Shown here: positions 28,401-36,609 of the stretch, piece after piece
How positions within the stretch are numbered: the first letter of the stretch is position 1
How the letters are laid out: every line of letters starts with the position of its first letter
Source of the DNA: Saccharicrinis sp963666825
GTDB lineage: Bacteria; Bacteroidota; Bacteroidia; Bacteroidales; Marinilabiliaceae
Reading direction: 5' to 3'
Length of the DNA: 64,000 nt
NCBI GenBank assembly: GCA_963666825.2
Contig: OY763044.2
Coordinates: 248,001-312,000 of the forward strand
The notes under the pieces: generated by a model
The model's input: the letters and a program-made list of their open reading frames with translations, nothing else
Told to the model about the DNA's origin: nothing
Databases searched by the model: none
Position numbers and translations under genes: made by a program

Positions 28401-28537
28401 ATAATCATCGGAGAATTAATTTCCGGAATCAGAGCATATTTAATCTTCGTAGCAGAGAACAGACCTATTACAATGAGTATGGTAAACATTACAATAGGTA
28501 CAGTACTCCTCTTTATAGATAAGCTTAGTATTTTCAT
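25424..28537 (-). CDS. RND-family efflux transporter permease (AcrB/MexB-like)
   Basis: This 1037-residue protein has the expected length and layout of an HAE-1/RND pump: TM1 at the N-terminus (STVPIVMFTILIVIGLFSA), two large periplasmic loops and eleven further TM segments. The TM4 proton-relay aspartates are in SLVDDAIVVIENIYRHME. It uses the proton gradient to expel drugs, bile-like detergents or toxic metabolites through the MFP and TolC proteins encoded upstream. A leader of about 200 nt with two tandem hairpin units precedes its start codon, and the start lies in a CATCTG/CAGATG hairpin, so translation may be regulated separately from the upstream genes. Confidence 0.95.
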   Translation of the reverse strand: MKILSLSIKRSTVPIVMFTILIVIGLFSATKIKYALIPEINSPMIMISTVYPGAGPDEVEQSVTIPIEDAVASLEGIEEISSTSIENLSLLTVSLAFNSDINLAVQEATQKVNSIVGTLPSQIKTPSVEKFDLGALPIFIAGVNSDLSDKDFYQFVDDKIKPELASIQGVSRVDLLGGLQREIKIMIDPLKLKSNKLNLLNVTQMIQYANMELPTGKLETPTNEMTVRLSGKIRTLDQLRNIIIGGHKDGSVIKLGDIADIYDGIADPEKITRIDGMETIGIEVSKQKDANSVEVIKLVKEKFTELEQKYLNENVNFKIADDQSRFTIQAADAVTHDLILAIILVSVIMVLFLHSLRNSIFVLVAIPTSLVSTFTAMYLLDFSFDLISLTSLSLVVGSLVDDAIVVIENIYRHMEMGKNRIQASFDAVKELGMTVTAITLVLVAVFLPIAFVTGIVGDILREYAVTIVVSMLFSLLVSFTLVPWMTSRWAVLASKKNNFIGKLLDGFEKSIDILNNNILSAMHWSLKHKTITLISTFVFFIGTFMLFPAGFIGGEFASSGDRGSFMLRLEFQHDISLAENNNSTRQVEEFLMNQPEVDMVYATVGKKSGTISTTSTPYYSEIMINMVPKDHRDVTTSVYARQIRAKLEEKVIGAKIKAVAVNIMGNEDVPLKYYIVGNDVDSVIPYAEKALSVIKSINGTVEAEISVDKNNPEYNIKVDRDKMTKLGLNLMSVGGILRTSFAGNTDNKFRDEGKEYDINILLNEADRRTKEDLENISFPSMSTNELIKLSQFAEITESNGPSRLERYNRNPSVMLSSQIIGVSQNTIQTEFNNKLENIKAPEGTKVATSKQTKMMADSFVSLGLAFLAAIISVYLIMVLLYDSWADPFVVMFSIPLSIIGAIWALALANQNLNIFSILGIVMLAGLVAKNAILIVDFANDLLNEGKKLVDAIETSVKLRFRPILMTNVSMIIGLFPLAFSQSEGAEWKNGIGWTLIGGLTVSMFLSMIIVPIVYYGIKRLQEKMGLANKAKIEFNEN

Positions 28538-28733
28538 CTGTTTATTATTTACTTTAATTTGTCAGATGGAACTCTCAAGAAATTTTAATCATTATCTTGT
28601 TTGTAATTTTTAAGATTAAAATTTACATGTTTCGTTTCATGTGTTTATAATTTGATTTTTAATACCACATGGAACTTGCCAAATTAAATCATCCCTATGT
28701 GAGGGAACCAATTCTAATGGCTCGTTTCATCTG
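28535..28733 (-). promoter_or_regulatory. Tandem pair of leader elements overlapping the RND start codon
   Basis: Two head-to-tail units precede the gene. On the minus strand the distal unit begins CAGATGAAACGAGCC and ends GGCAAGTTCCATGTG; after 22 nt the proximal unit begins CACATGAAAC and ends GAGTTCCATCTG; after another 22 nt CAGATGAAA opens the RND gene. CATGTG pairs with CACATG and CATCTG pairs with CAGATG, so the arms have changed together. The distal unit has an inner TCCCT/AGGGA hairpin. Short frames MKRAIRIGSLT and MKHVNFNLKNYKQDND start at the internal ATGs. Confidence 0.65.
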
Positions 28734-28743
28734 TTTATTATTA

Positions 28744-28904
28744 GTATCAAGACTAAAGTATCAAGACAAAAGACTGTTTTACTTGACTTATATAAAAGCC
28801 TATTATCTTGCCGTTGTGTTTAATACTTAATCATGATCATTTCTTATTTTTAATAAATATTTAACACAATCCGTAAATCAGTCTCGTGTCTTATATCTTG
28901 TGTC
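28744..28904. repeat. Imperfect inverted repeat with internal direct repeats between efflux genes
   Basis: On the left, AGTATCAAGAC is repeated twice in tandem and continues AAAAGACTG. On the right, CAGTCTCGTGTCTTATA is an imperfect complement about 100 nt away. It lies between the RND leader and the MFP gene. A similar construction occurs at 63870-63947. It may form a long hairpin in the mRNA or be a genome-wide spacer repeat. Confidence 0.4.
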
Positions 28905-28916
28905 TAAATGTCTATA

Positions 28917-29993
28917 TTAAAGATTCATTACTTTAATATTTGCCTGGTCATAAATATTGTAATTACCCTCAATGACAATAGAATCACCAGTTTTTAGTCC
29001 ATTAATAATTTGAACCTGACCATTTACAACACGACTAGTGAGAACTTTAGTAAGTATAGATTTATTATCATTGATAATGTAAACAGATGCATCTTTTAAA
29101 GAGCCAACTATAGCTTTTCTTGGAATAAAAATACCCGAAGAATCAGATTGTGTAGAAATACTGGCAGTTACAAACATTCCAGCTTTTAATAAGTTATTTT
29201 TAGTATTCGATAATTTAATTTCAGTACTAAAACTATTTCCGTATCCTGCTTTTTTTCCGATATATGAAATTCTTCCTTCAAAAACTTCATTTGGGTATAC
29301 AGATGAAGTTATATCTACTTTTTCGCCAATTTTAATAGATGCGTAATCTTGTTCAGAAACTTCAAGTTTTAGCTTTAAATTTTTTGCATCGATAATATTA
29401 CATACAACTGCTCCAGCTCCCAAAAACTGACCAATTTCAATATTGTCACTTTCAATATAACCATCAATTGGCGATTTAATACTTGTATTTTCTAATTGCT
29501 TTTTCGCTGCAACGTATTTTGCTTTTGTTGTTTCCAGATTTAATTGGATTTCTTCAAGTTTTTGACTTGTAACAGCATTTTCTTCAACTAATTTTGAGAA
29601 TCGAATCACTTCTTTTTCTAATTGTTTATAAGCAGCCTCTGTAGCATTTAATTGTGCCGATAATAATTCATCCTCAACTTTAGCAATTATATCTCCTTTG
29701 CTTACATAATCTCCTTTTTCTTTATATATCTCAATGATTCTTCCTTGTGTTTCAGAGATTAAATTCAAATCCGTTTCTGATTCTAAAAATCCAGTTGTTT
29801 TATAATCTGCATCTGGATTTGAAGGTTTAATAACTAATGCTTTTACAGGATAATAATTCCCTTTAATATTAGCTAGTTCAGCAATTTCTTTAGTTTGATT
29901 TTTATTGCTTTTTAATTGATTGAAGATTAGAAAACACATTATAATTATTACTGCAACAGAAATAATTCTTCGTATATTTTTTTTCTTTTTCAT
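28917..29993 (-). CDS. RND efflux periplasmic adaptor (HlyD/MFP family)
   Basis: This 358-residue protein has an N-terminal membrane anchor (ISVAVIIIMCFLIF), a lipoyl-like half (GRIIEIYKEKGDYVSKGDII), a coiled-coil hairpin (about residues 110-160), the second lipoyl half (NTSIKSPIDGYIESDNIEIG), then beta-barrel and membrane-proximal domains. It bridges the inner-membrane RND pump to the TolC-like outer-membrane channel. The gene lies directly downstream of the tolC-like gene (46-nt gap) and upstream of the pump gene, the conventional order. Confidence 0.93.
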   Translation of the reverse strand: MKKKKNIRRIISVAVIIIMCFLIFNQLKSNKNQTKEIAELANIKGNYYPVKALVIKPSNPDADYKTTGFLESETDLNLISETQGRIIEIYKEKGDYVSKGDIIAKVEDELLSAQLNATEAAYKQLEKEVIRFSKLVEENAVTSQKLEEIQLNLETTKAKYVAAKKQLENTSIKSPIDGYIESDNIEIGQFLGAGAVVCNIIDAKNLKLKLEVSEQDYASIKIGEKVDITSSVYPNEVFEGRISYIGKKAGYGNSFSTEIKLSNTKNNLLKAGMFVTASISTQSDSSGIFIPRKAIVGSLKDASVYIINDNKSILTKVLTSRVVNGQVQIINGLKTGDSIVIEGNYNIYDQANIKVMNL

Positions 29994-30039
29994 TACCAGT
30001 TGTTTATGATGTTTGTAAATTCTTAATGTTCAATTTAGA

Positions 30040-31413
30040 TTATTTAGTTTTATAAGAATTAGTGATTTGGTAGTTAAGTAGTTGGCCTTTTGATTTAAGA
30101 AGATCTATTTCAGCTTGTTTCATTGTAATAAAGTTCTGGGCATAATTAATTTCTGCATTTCTCAAATCACTTTCTGAAATAAGAAGATCAGTTAACGTTG
30201 AAATACCTTGGTTATATTTTACTTCTTCCTGGTGTCGTACCTCTTTAGCAAGATCAATATTATCTCTTTGTATAAGACAATTTCTAACGCTTGAATTATA
30301 TTGCATTATGGCGTTTGAATATTGAAGTTGTAATCCACTTAATGCTTTTTGTTTTTGGTTTTGAGTAATTTGCATTTCATATTTTGCAGATTTAATTTTC
30401 GCATTGTTACTTAGCCCTGTAAAAATTGGAATAGTAGCTTTTATACCAATTAACTGCACATTAAACCAATTTTGATTTTTATCAAAGAAATTAAATTCAT
30501 CTCTGATACCTTGGTATACATAACTTCCATATAATGCTACATTGGGATACTTTGCTGCCTGTTGGGTTTTTATTTGGAGATTGTTTAGTTCTATAACATT
30601 ATTTAATAGTTTTATATCATTTAAATCATTAAAACTAACATCTTCTGTAATACACTCACTTAGGTTTACATCTTGAAATATCTTATAGAAATTTGTTGTA
30701 TCAACAGTCAATTCCACAGAGGCATCTAATCCAATGATGTATTTAAGATTATTTGTTTGAACATTTATAGCAGAGACAATTTGATCTTTATTTGCTTTTA
30801 GATTGGTATAATTGATAGATATTTTATCTAAATCTGTTTTTAATGCTACACCTCCAGAAACTAATGCCCTGATTTTGCTTTTCATCTGGTCTAGTGATTC
30901 CATATTGCTTTCAATGATTTCCAGATTTTTATATATAGCCATTAAGTTATAATACTCAGTTATTAGAAGGTGAACCATTTCTATGTGTGCCTTTTCTACT
31001 TGCAGACTACTAATTTCGGAGGCCTTTTTAGCTGTTTTTAATCCATTAATGTATTTAAGGGAAAATAGTAATTGAGAAAATTGAGCTGATATATCCATAT
31101 TATGAGCCTTACCAAAAGAAAATTCCATATCCTCATCAGATCCGAGCATAGAAGCAGGAACAATCGTTTTGGGTAATTCTAAATAATTTTTATAATCAAC
31201 TTCAGATTTTATTTGAGGAAGTCCCATTCCACGGACTTCATTAATTTTAGCATCACTTTTTTGTTTTTGGAGGATTGCTTCATTAATTTGATAATTATTC
31301 TGTTTGGCAAACTCCAACATTTGCTCAAGATTCATAGATTGTTTTTCTTGAGCTGTAATTTTCAAGAATACTGTTATTAACAATAAATGAATAAAGATTA
31401 TTTTTTTTATCAT
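30040..31413 (-). CDS. TolC-family outer-membrane efflux protein
   Basis: This 457-residue protein has a signal peptide (FIHLLLITVFLKITAQ) and the duplicated OEP pattern of long alpha-helical hairpins. Conserved features are LPQIKSEVDYKN near the start, PNVALYGSYVYQG in the middle, and YNQGISTLTDLLISESDLRNAEINYAQ in the C-terminal repeat. It forms the trimeric exit duct of the efflux system encoded downstream. I take the internal ATG of MIKKIIFIH as the start because it gives a normal signal peptide; an upstream ATG would add ten residues. It is the first gene of the operon. Confidence 0.92.
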   Translation of the reverse strand: MIKKIIFIHLLLITVFLKITAQEKQSMNLEQMLEFAKQNNYQINEAILQKQKSDAKINEVRGMGLPQIKSEVDYKNYLELPKTIVPASMLGSDEDMEFSFGKAHNMDISAQFSQLLFSLKYINGLKTAKKASEISSLQVEKAHIEMVHLLITEYYNLMAIYKNLEIIESNMESLDQMKSKIRALVSGGVALKTDLDKISINYTNLKANKDQIVSAINVQTNNLKYIIGLDASVELTVDTTNFYKIFQDVNLSECITEDVSFNDLNDIKLLNNVIELNNLQIKTQQAAKYPNVALYGSYVYQGIRDEFNFFDKNQNWFNVQLIGIKATIPIFTGLSNNAKIKSAKYEMQITQNQKQKALSGLQLQYSNAIMQYNSSVRNCLIQRDNIDLAKEVRHQEEVKYNQGISTLTDLLISESDLRNAEINYAQNFITMKQAEIDLLKSKGQLLNYQITNSYKTK

Positions 31414-31930
31414 ATGTAGTTCTTTTAAGTATATTAATTTCAATTTCGCAAGCCTAACAAAGTGTCGTTGTTTGATTAAGTTGTAAAATGAATGAATAAC
31501 ATTATAGATCTAGAGCTTAATATCTATTTCAAAAATAATTCAGAATATACCTATCTATGTCTATTTAAAAATTGCCGATAAAAATTGACGTCTTAATTAT
31601 GGAAAACATGTTGTTCATTTCCGTTAGGGTGTTGGTAATTAGGATGGTGTGCTGTGTTATGGAAGGGCGTTTTAATTTGTTTTGAGGTTTGTTTTACTTC
31701 TATATATAGGTGGAAGTTGTTAAGAAATATGTAATAATAAACTATACGATGTAAACATTATAGTGTATTAGTAGGGGAGAGAAAGAAATATGTATTGCTC
31801 TTATGGCTAAAACCAACAGATTAAAAGAATCTGTTGGCACTATTATTTTTTCAGAATTATATATGGTAGTCTAATTCGATCTTGATTATAAATAGTAATC
31901 AATTAGAAAGAGATGATAAGTGTTTTTTAT
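31414..31930. other. Intergenic region upstream of the efflux operon
   Basis: About 500 nt separate the tolC-like gene from the DUF2141 gene. It should contain the efflux promoter. Apart from the hairpin near its right end I see no gene and no clear operator. Confidence 0.55.
31813..31849. terminator. Hairpin terminator downstream of the DUF2141 gene
   Basis: CCAACAGATT and AATCTGTTGG form a perfect 10-bp stem with an AAAAG loop. The T-rich tail (TATTATTTTTT) is on the plus strand, while the nearest gene ending here is on the minus strand, so the active direction is uncertain. Confidence 0.55.
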
Positions 31931-32353
31931 TTAGCGAATAACCTCGATAGGAATTTTTTTGTCTTTATCCAGTAAGATCTTGCAATCGTTGAATGAAGGT
32001 GGGTTTAATCCTTTGACTTTTGCATTATTAGAGAATCCATAACCTTCTTTAGGATAAATAATAAAATTATAGTCCATTTTATTATTATTGTTTTCATCAT
32101 CTAGTAGTGTAAAAGCATAAATTCCGGCAGGTAAATTAATTTGCTTTTTGACAGTGCCATTAATCATTTCATTTTTTAAAATCACAATATTTTTAATGGG
32201 GTGCTCTGTAAATTGATTTTCATGATTATAAACTCCTATTCTTATGACTCCTGATCTTGATGTAATTTTTGTGACTTCAATAGTTAAGTTATAGTCTTGG
32301 GCGTTACAAATAAAAGAAATTAGGATTAATGTTAAAGATAATATGTGTCTCAT
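31931..32353 (-). CDS. DUF2141-domain secreted protein
   Basis: This 140-residue protein has a signal peptide (ILSLTLILISFICNAQ). The DUF2141 pattern follows: strand-rich YNLTIEVTKITSRSGVIRIG, LPAGIYAFTLLDDENNNNKM and KEGYGFSNNAKVKGLNPPSF, with an Asp/Asn-rich loop that may bind calcium. The function of DUF2141 is not established. It lies 161 nt downstream of the membrane AraC gene on the same strand and may be controlled by it. Confidence 0.8.
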   Translation of the reverse strand: MRHILSLTLILISFICNAQDYNLTIEVTKITSRSGVIRIGVYNHENQFTEHPIKNIVILKNEMINGTVKKQINLPAGIYAFTLLDDENNNNKMDYNFIIYPKEGYGFSNNAKVKGLNPPSFNDCKILLDKDKKIPIEVIR

Positions 32354-32514
32354 ACATTTTTATTTAAAAGGTTAAATTAATTGTAGGAGCCAAAATAAAA
32401 GGAGTAAACTTATTTTCTAGCCGAAAAATGGAGTTCGACTTATTTTTATAGTGCGAATTTTGCTAAGACGAACTTTTAAGAATTAAAATTGCAGGTAACT
32501 AATTTGATTATGTT

Positions 32515-33630
32515 TTAATTCATATTGCTTTTCTTAAACTCACTAGGTGTTTTTCCAACATATGTTTTAAAAATAGCATTGAAAGTACTTTTTGAGTTAA
32601 AACCTGCTTCATAACCTATTGCTAGAAGAGAGAATTTATCATATTTAGAGTTTAATAAAAGTCGTTTAGCTTCTTCAATTCTAAATTCGTTAATGTATTT
32701 GTAGAAATTTTTATTTAAATTTTTATTTAATATTTGTGTTAAAACAGAACGAGATATGCCGATATCTATGGCTAATTCATCAACAGTTAAATCCCCTTTC
32801 AGGTAAGGTTTCTTTTCAGACATAATTTCATCCAGCTTATCCAAAACTTGTTCAATGGTTGTATTTTCTATTTTGCTGTTTGAGTATTTTTCTTTAGTTG
32901 TATTTGGCTGATTGTCTCTTTTGTTTAAAGGAAGATTAAATAGGTCTGGTTGAATATATCCAAAAAAGCCAATTAAATATGAAACAATAAAGAAGGATAT
33001 TATTATAATTCCTAATGGATTAAATAGATAATTAATTAAACCATAAATTAATAACGTTGAATAAATAAACATAGAAAGATATCCAATAGATATAACCAAT
33101 ACAATGAGTATTACCCAGTTTAAAGATATTTTAAATGATTTGTATGAATAATAAAAGTCAAGATTCTTTTTATATTTAAATAAAACCTTTAAGCTCAACG
33201 TTAAATAGAAGATAGTAATTATAAATAGTGAATTACCTATTAATAATCGAAAGAAAAAATTTTTATCAAAACTGAGATATTTATTTAACAGGATATTGAA
33301 GTTTGGAGCAAAATAATTGATTAGAAGTGTAAATATAATAAAGGGTAAAAAATGAAATAACCATTTAAATTGGAAAACACTTTTTTCTTTGGTAACAGTT
33401 ATAACAAAAAGATATATTAAAGGACTTATTGTAAATTGAAATACAGGAAAAGGATAACTATAGATCTCATATGTATCTAGTATATAAAAATTAAATTCAA
33501 GAAATATAATGAATAATAAAATGGCTAGAAAAATATTCTCTAATCGAGATGGCTTTTTAGTAAAAATTATTATTGATGAAAACAAAGATTGAGTAGCTCC
33601 AATAATTAATATGGGAAGTAATCCAGACAT
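32515..33630 (-). CDS. Second AraC-family regulator with membrane sensor
   Basis: This 371-residue paralogue of the other membrane AraC in this window has seven hydrophobic segments (starting LLPILIIGATQSLFSSIIIF). The C-terminal AraC domain has YINEFRIEEAKRLL and YEAGFNSKSTFNAIFKTY. I start at the ATG of MSGLLPIL rather than an upstream TTG. It lies between the DUF2141 gene and the promoter region of the glycoside cluster, transcribed away from it, so it is a candidate regulator of the cluster, of the efflux operon, or of both. Confidence 0.88.
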   Translation of the reverse strand: MSGLLPILIIGATQSLFSSIIIFTKKPSRLENIFLAILLFIIFLEFNFYILDTYEIYSYPFPVFQFTISPLIYLFVITVTKEKSVFQFKWLFHFLPFIIFTLLINYFAPNFNILLNKYLSFDKNFFFRLLIGNSLFIITIFYLTLSLKVLFKYKKNLDFYYSYKSFKISLNWVILIVLVISIGYLSMFIYSTLLIYGLINYLFNPLGIIIISFFIVSYLIGFFGYIQPDLFNLPLNKRDNQPNTTKEKYSNSKIENTTIEQVLDKLDEIMSEKKPYLKGDLTVDELAIDIGISRSVLTQILNKNLNKNFYKYINEFRIEEAKRLLLNSKYDKFSLLAIGYEAGFNSKSTFNAIFKTYVGKTPSEFKKSNMN

Positions 33631-34271
33631 TTTTGAACATTTTTGATTGATAGATTTTCCAACGATCAAAGTTAAACATATTTTCTCATAATAATTAATT
33701 ACTCTGTTTTTATGAAGAACAATAAGTCTTTATAAAATGTAAAGTAAATTTTGGAAATTAATAATATCTACTTTTAGTACTCATCTACTGAAAAAAAGTT
33801 AATATGCTAATAATAAATCGTCGCTTATTTATAATTCATTAGCATGTTTGATATATTTTTTAAAATACAATTAGATTTAATTTAAATATCCCCAATATCA
33901 ATTATTGTAAAATTACAAGAAAATACAAGAATAACTTGTTCAAAATCTTCAGAACAAGTTCTGAAAATTCCATTTTAGGAACATATTTCTGTTAATGTTT
34001 AATAACATGAGCAAAAAAAAATAGCGATTTATTTTTTTTTGTCTCTTAATGTTAATGGATGTTAAACAAGTGTAACTGTCATATTATTAGGTTCCTAATT
34101 TATATGAACATCCTAAAATTACTTCAAATGGACGTTCTGGTTTAGGGGCAGACATTATCTGGATATAGTAAGACCTCTTCATAGCTAAGTTTGTTAAGTC
34201 GAAATGAGAAACGACTCTTTAAGTAAATTATTTGTTAGAAAATATTTTAAATGTTAATTAAATTTTATTTT
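33631..34271. other. Divergent promoter region upstream of the glycoside cluster
   Basis: About 640 nt separate the AraC regulator from the TonB-dependent receptor. It is AT-rich, contains no gene I can support, and carries the overlapping inverted repeats listed separately near its centre. A TAAGTTTG at 34186-34193 fits the Bacteroidota -7 consensus TAnnTTTG, but no clear -33 TTTG precedes it. Confidence 0.5.
33933..33965. promoter_or_regulatory. Overlapping inverted repeats, candidate operator
   Basis: AACTTGTTC and GAACAAGTT are perfect 9-bp complements with a 10-nt spacer, and the right arm also takes part in a second palindrome, TTCAGAAC-AA-GTTCTGAA. The site is nearly equidistant from the divergent AraC and receptor genes. 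The overlap would allow two alternative dimer sites. It could bind the AraC regulator or another factor. Confidence 0.45.
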
Positions 34272-36581
34272 ATGAAAAAAATGTGGAGTGGTTGTTTTTT
34301 TCTATTGTTGTTGATGTTGTTTACAGGGGTAAATGCTCAAGAAAAAAATGATTCAATTAAAGTAAGTAAAATTAGTGCGAGTTCTAAAGAAGAGAAGAAC
34401 AGAAATGTGATGTTAAATGCTGAGTCGGCAACTGGACCTCGTGAAGTAAATATTGGGCTACCTTTTAGAGGAGATATAGTAATACTAGAGAATGGAATTC
34501 CTGTAGTTTATTCATTTTGGCCAACAATGCCAACATTTGCATGGACAGTAGATAATAGTTTAAGCGGAATGGGGTTATTATCTTTTGAAGAAGGTGCCTT
34601 ACTATATGGAAAAGTAGGATATGCTGTTCAGAGTAATGACAGAGAACCAGGAAGAAAATTTCAAGGATTCGGTTCTACCTTTATTAGTAGTCAAGGATCA
34701 TCAAGATTTGATTTAACTGTAGCAGGGCCAATTGGAAAAAAAGGTTGGGGATATATGGCAAGTGGCTATAAATCGTTTGACAGAGGTTATGGTACTAATC
34801 TTATGTTTACTCCTTGGCAGAGTCAAACTTTAAATACTAAATTTTCTATAAGCAAAAAGTATAAAAATGGTAAAGTCAGAGTTTTAGGTAAATATGTTGA
34901 ATCCCAGTTTTTTGGTACTGCATATTTCCCTGTGATTTATAAAGGTGATGGAGAAGTAGAAGAATATCCAGGATTTGATCTTGGGGGAGATGCATACATG
35001 CCAAGAGATGGTTTGATACCTTATAGAGATGTTATGGGAGATGCACATTGGGCAGACATAACAGATGATGAATTTTCAAAATCAGAATCTTATAATTTGT
35101 ATGTATCAGGAGAACATAACTTCAAAAATGGGTGGAAACTAGAATACTCAAATATGTATCAAGATATGAGATCTCCGTTAGTAGTTGAGTACCCTTTGAG
35201 TTTAATGATATGGGATACACAAGAAGCTCCTTATTCATATATGAATTTCTATAAAGCAGGTAGTTCTGAAGTATACGAAGGAAGGCATGTGCAAATGATG
35301 TATAACCAGTTAATGCCTCAATCAGACTGTAAGACATTTAGTTCGCGATTTGAATTATCTAAAAAAGTTAATGACCATAGTTTGCGTATTGGAGCAACAT
35401 ATCAAAACTTTCATAGGAAATATAAAACTTATACAGGTGCTTATTTAATGTCAGTAGAACCTAATCCAGTTTTATTAAGCATGTCACCAGATGATGAAAC
35501 TGTTGTTTTTGGAGGAGCATGGGGAAGTGTTAATGATGATCATTATAGAAAGACTGCATTATATGCATCAGATGACTTTAGTATTGGTAAAAGATTAGAA
35601 TTAAGTTTAGGTGCAAGAATAGAGCATCAAAATTATAATGAAAAACATAACCCTTATGTAAATAACGAAGGTTTAGAAGATAAGGCTTTGGTTGAATACG
35701 ATATGAATAATAAATTCAATAAAGTAGGGTATGCTAAATTTGTTTATAAATTAACCAATAATTTTGGTTTAGTTGGTGATGCTAGTTATAATTCAGATAA
35801 CAAATTATCATGGGATTATACCTATAGAAATTCCGAAGGTATGGCTGTAGATGAAAATGGATTAACTGCCTCAGAAGGTGGACATCCTCGTACTACAGAA
35901 GCAGAACCTTATGAGGTTGAAGTTATTAAGATGAGCGGAGGTGTTTACCTAAATATAGGCAAAAAATTAAGTCTTGTATCAAAGCTAACATCTATTGAAA
36001 AGAAAAATGTACCTGGAGCTGCTACTTTGGATGATCCATCAGGAAGTGGTATACGTGCAGATTTTGGACCTGAGTTTTATAATATTAAAACAACAGGTTG
36101 GTCAACAGATATTACAGCTGAACCATTTAAAAACTTTAATATTCACTATTTATTAACAATTCAAAATCCTTTATATAAAAACTATAGTGTAACAGGATTT
36201 GGTCAAACTTTATCGTATAGTGACAAAAACATCCCTGGTTTATCTAAAGTGTTAATGGAGATTGATCCTAGTTACTTTTTTAATAAAGGTAAAATGAGAG
36301 CTTGGGTTAGTTTAAGATATTTCGGAGAACAACCTTCAAATGAAACCAATGCATTCTCTTGGGCTCCTTGGTGGGAAAATTTCGGTGGATTAGATTACAT
36401 GGTAAATCGTAAGTTGACATTAAAATTACAAGTTGTTAACTTCTTGGATCAAACAGGTGTAAAAGGAACAATTCAAGGAGGTTCTCAAATTGATTCAGAT
36501 GCAGGCTATATAGGAAAACCAGTTGTAGCTAATGCGATACGACCTAGAACAGTAGAGTTAAAAGTAGATTTTAAATTTTAA
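34272..36581 (+). CDS. TonB-dependent outer-membrane receptor without SusD partner
   Basis: This 769-residue protein has a signal peptide ending near VNAQEKN, a plug-like region (GPREVNIGLPFRGDIVILEN, then GIPVVYSFWP) and a barrel of alternating strands ending in VELKVDFKF, the usual aromatic terminus. It lacks the carboxypeptidase-D-like N-terminal domain and SusC signatures, and no susD follows. It should import a substrate across the outer membrane using TonB. It heads the 30-kb glycosidase cluster, so that substrate is probably the glycoconjugate the enzymes act on or an oligosaccharide from it. I use the second ATG because it gives a proper signal peptide. Confidence 0.85.
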   Translation: MKKMWSGCFFLLLLMLFTGVNAQEKNDSIKVSKISASSKEEKNRNVMLNAESATGPREVNIGLPFRGDIVILENGIPVVYSFWPTMPTFAWTVDNSLSGMGLLSFEEGALLYGKVGYAVQSNDREPGRKFQGFGSTFISSQGSSRFDLTVAGPIGKKGWGYMASGYKSFDRGYGTNLMFTPWQSQTLNTKFSISKKYKNGKVRVLGKYVESQFFGTAYFPVIYKGDGEVEEYPGFDLGGDAYMPRDGLIPYRDVMGDAHWADITDDEFSKSESYNLYVSGEHNFKNGWKLEYSNMYQDMRSPLVVEYPLSLMIWDTQEAPYSYMNFYKAGSSEVYEGRHVQMMYNQLMPQSDCKTFSSRFELSKKVNDHSLRIGATYQNFHRKYKTYTGAYLMSVEPNPVLLSMSPDDETVVFGGAWGSVNDDHYRKTALYASDDFSIGKRLELSLGARIEHQNYNEKHNPYVNNEGLEDKALVEYDMNNKFNKVGYAKFVYKLTNNFGLVGDASYNSDNKLSWDYTYRNSEGMAVDENGLTASEGGHPRTTEAEPYEVEVIKMSGGVYLNIGKKLSLVSKLTSIEKKNVPGAATLDDPSGSGIRADFGPEFYNIKTTGWSTDITAEPFKNFNIHYLLTIQNPLYKNYSVTGFGQTLSYSDKNIPGLSKVLMEIDPSYFFNKGKMRAWVSLRYFGEQPSNETNAFSWAPWWENFGGLDYMVNRKLTLKLQVVNFLDQTGVKGTIQGGSQIDSDAGYIGKPVVANAIRPRTVELKVDFKF

Positions 36582-36609
36582 ATAATTCAATCAATTAAAA
36601 TTAAGAAAG

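Noticed and set aside
25518..28613. Several plus-strand frames of 78-160 codons opposite the RND pump gene
   Set aside because: They are antisense shadows of a strongly conserved transporter and read as low-complexity Ser/Ile/Asn/Thr sequence.
34272..36581. SusC homologue with a missing susD
   Set aside because: The receptor lacks the carboxypeptidase-D-like domain, TonB-box pattern and length of SusC, so it is a different receptor class, not a broken SusC/SusD pair.
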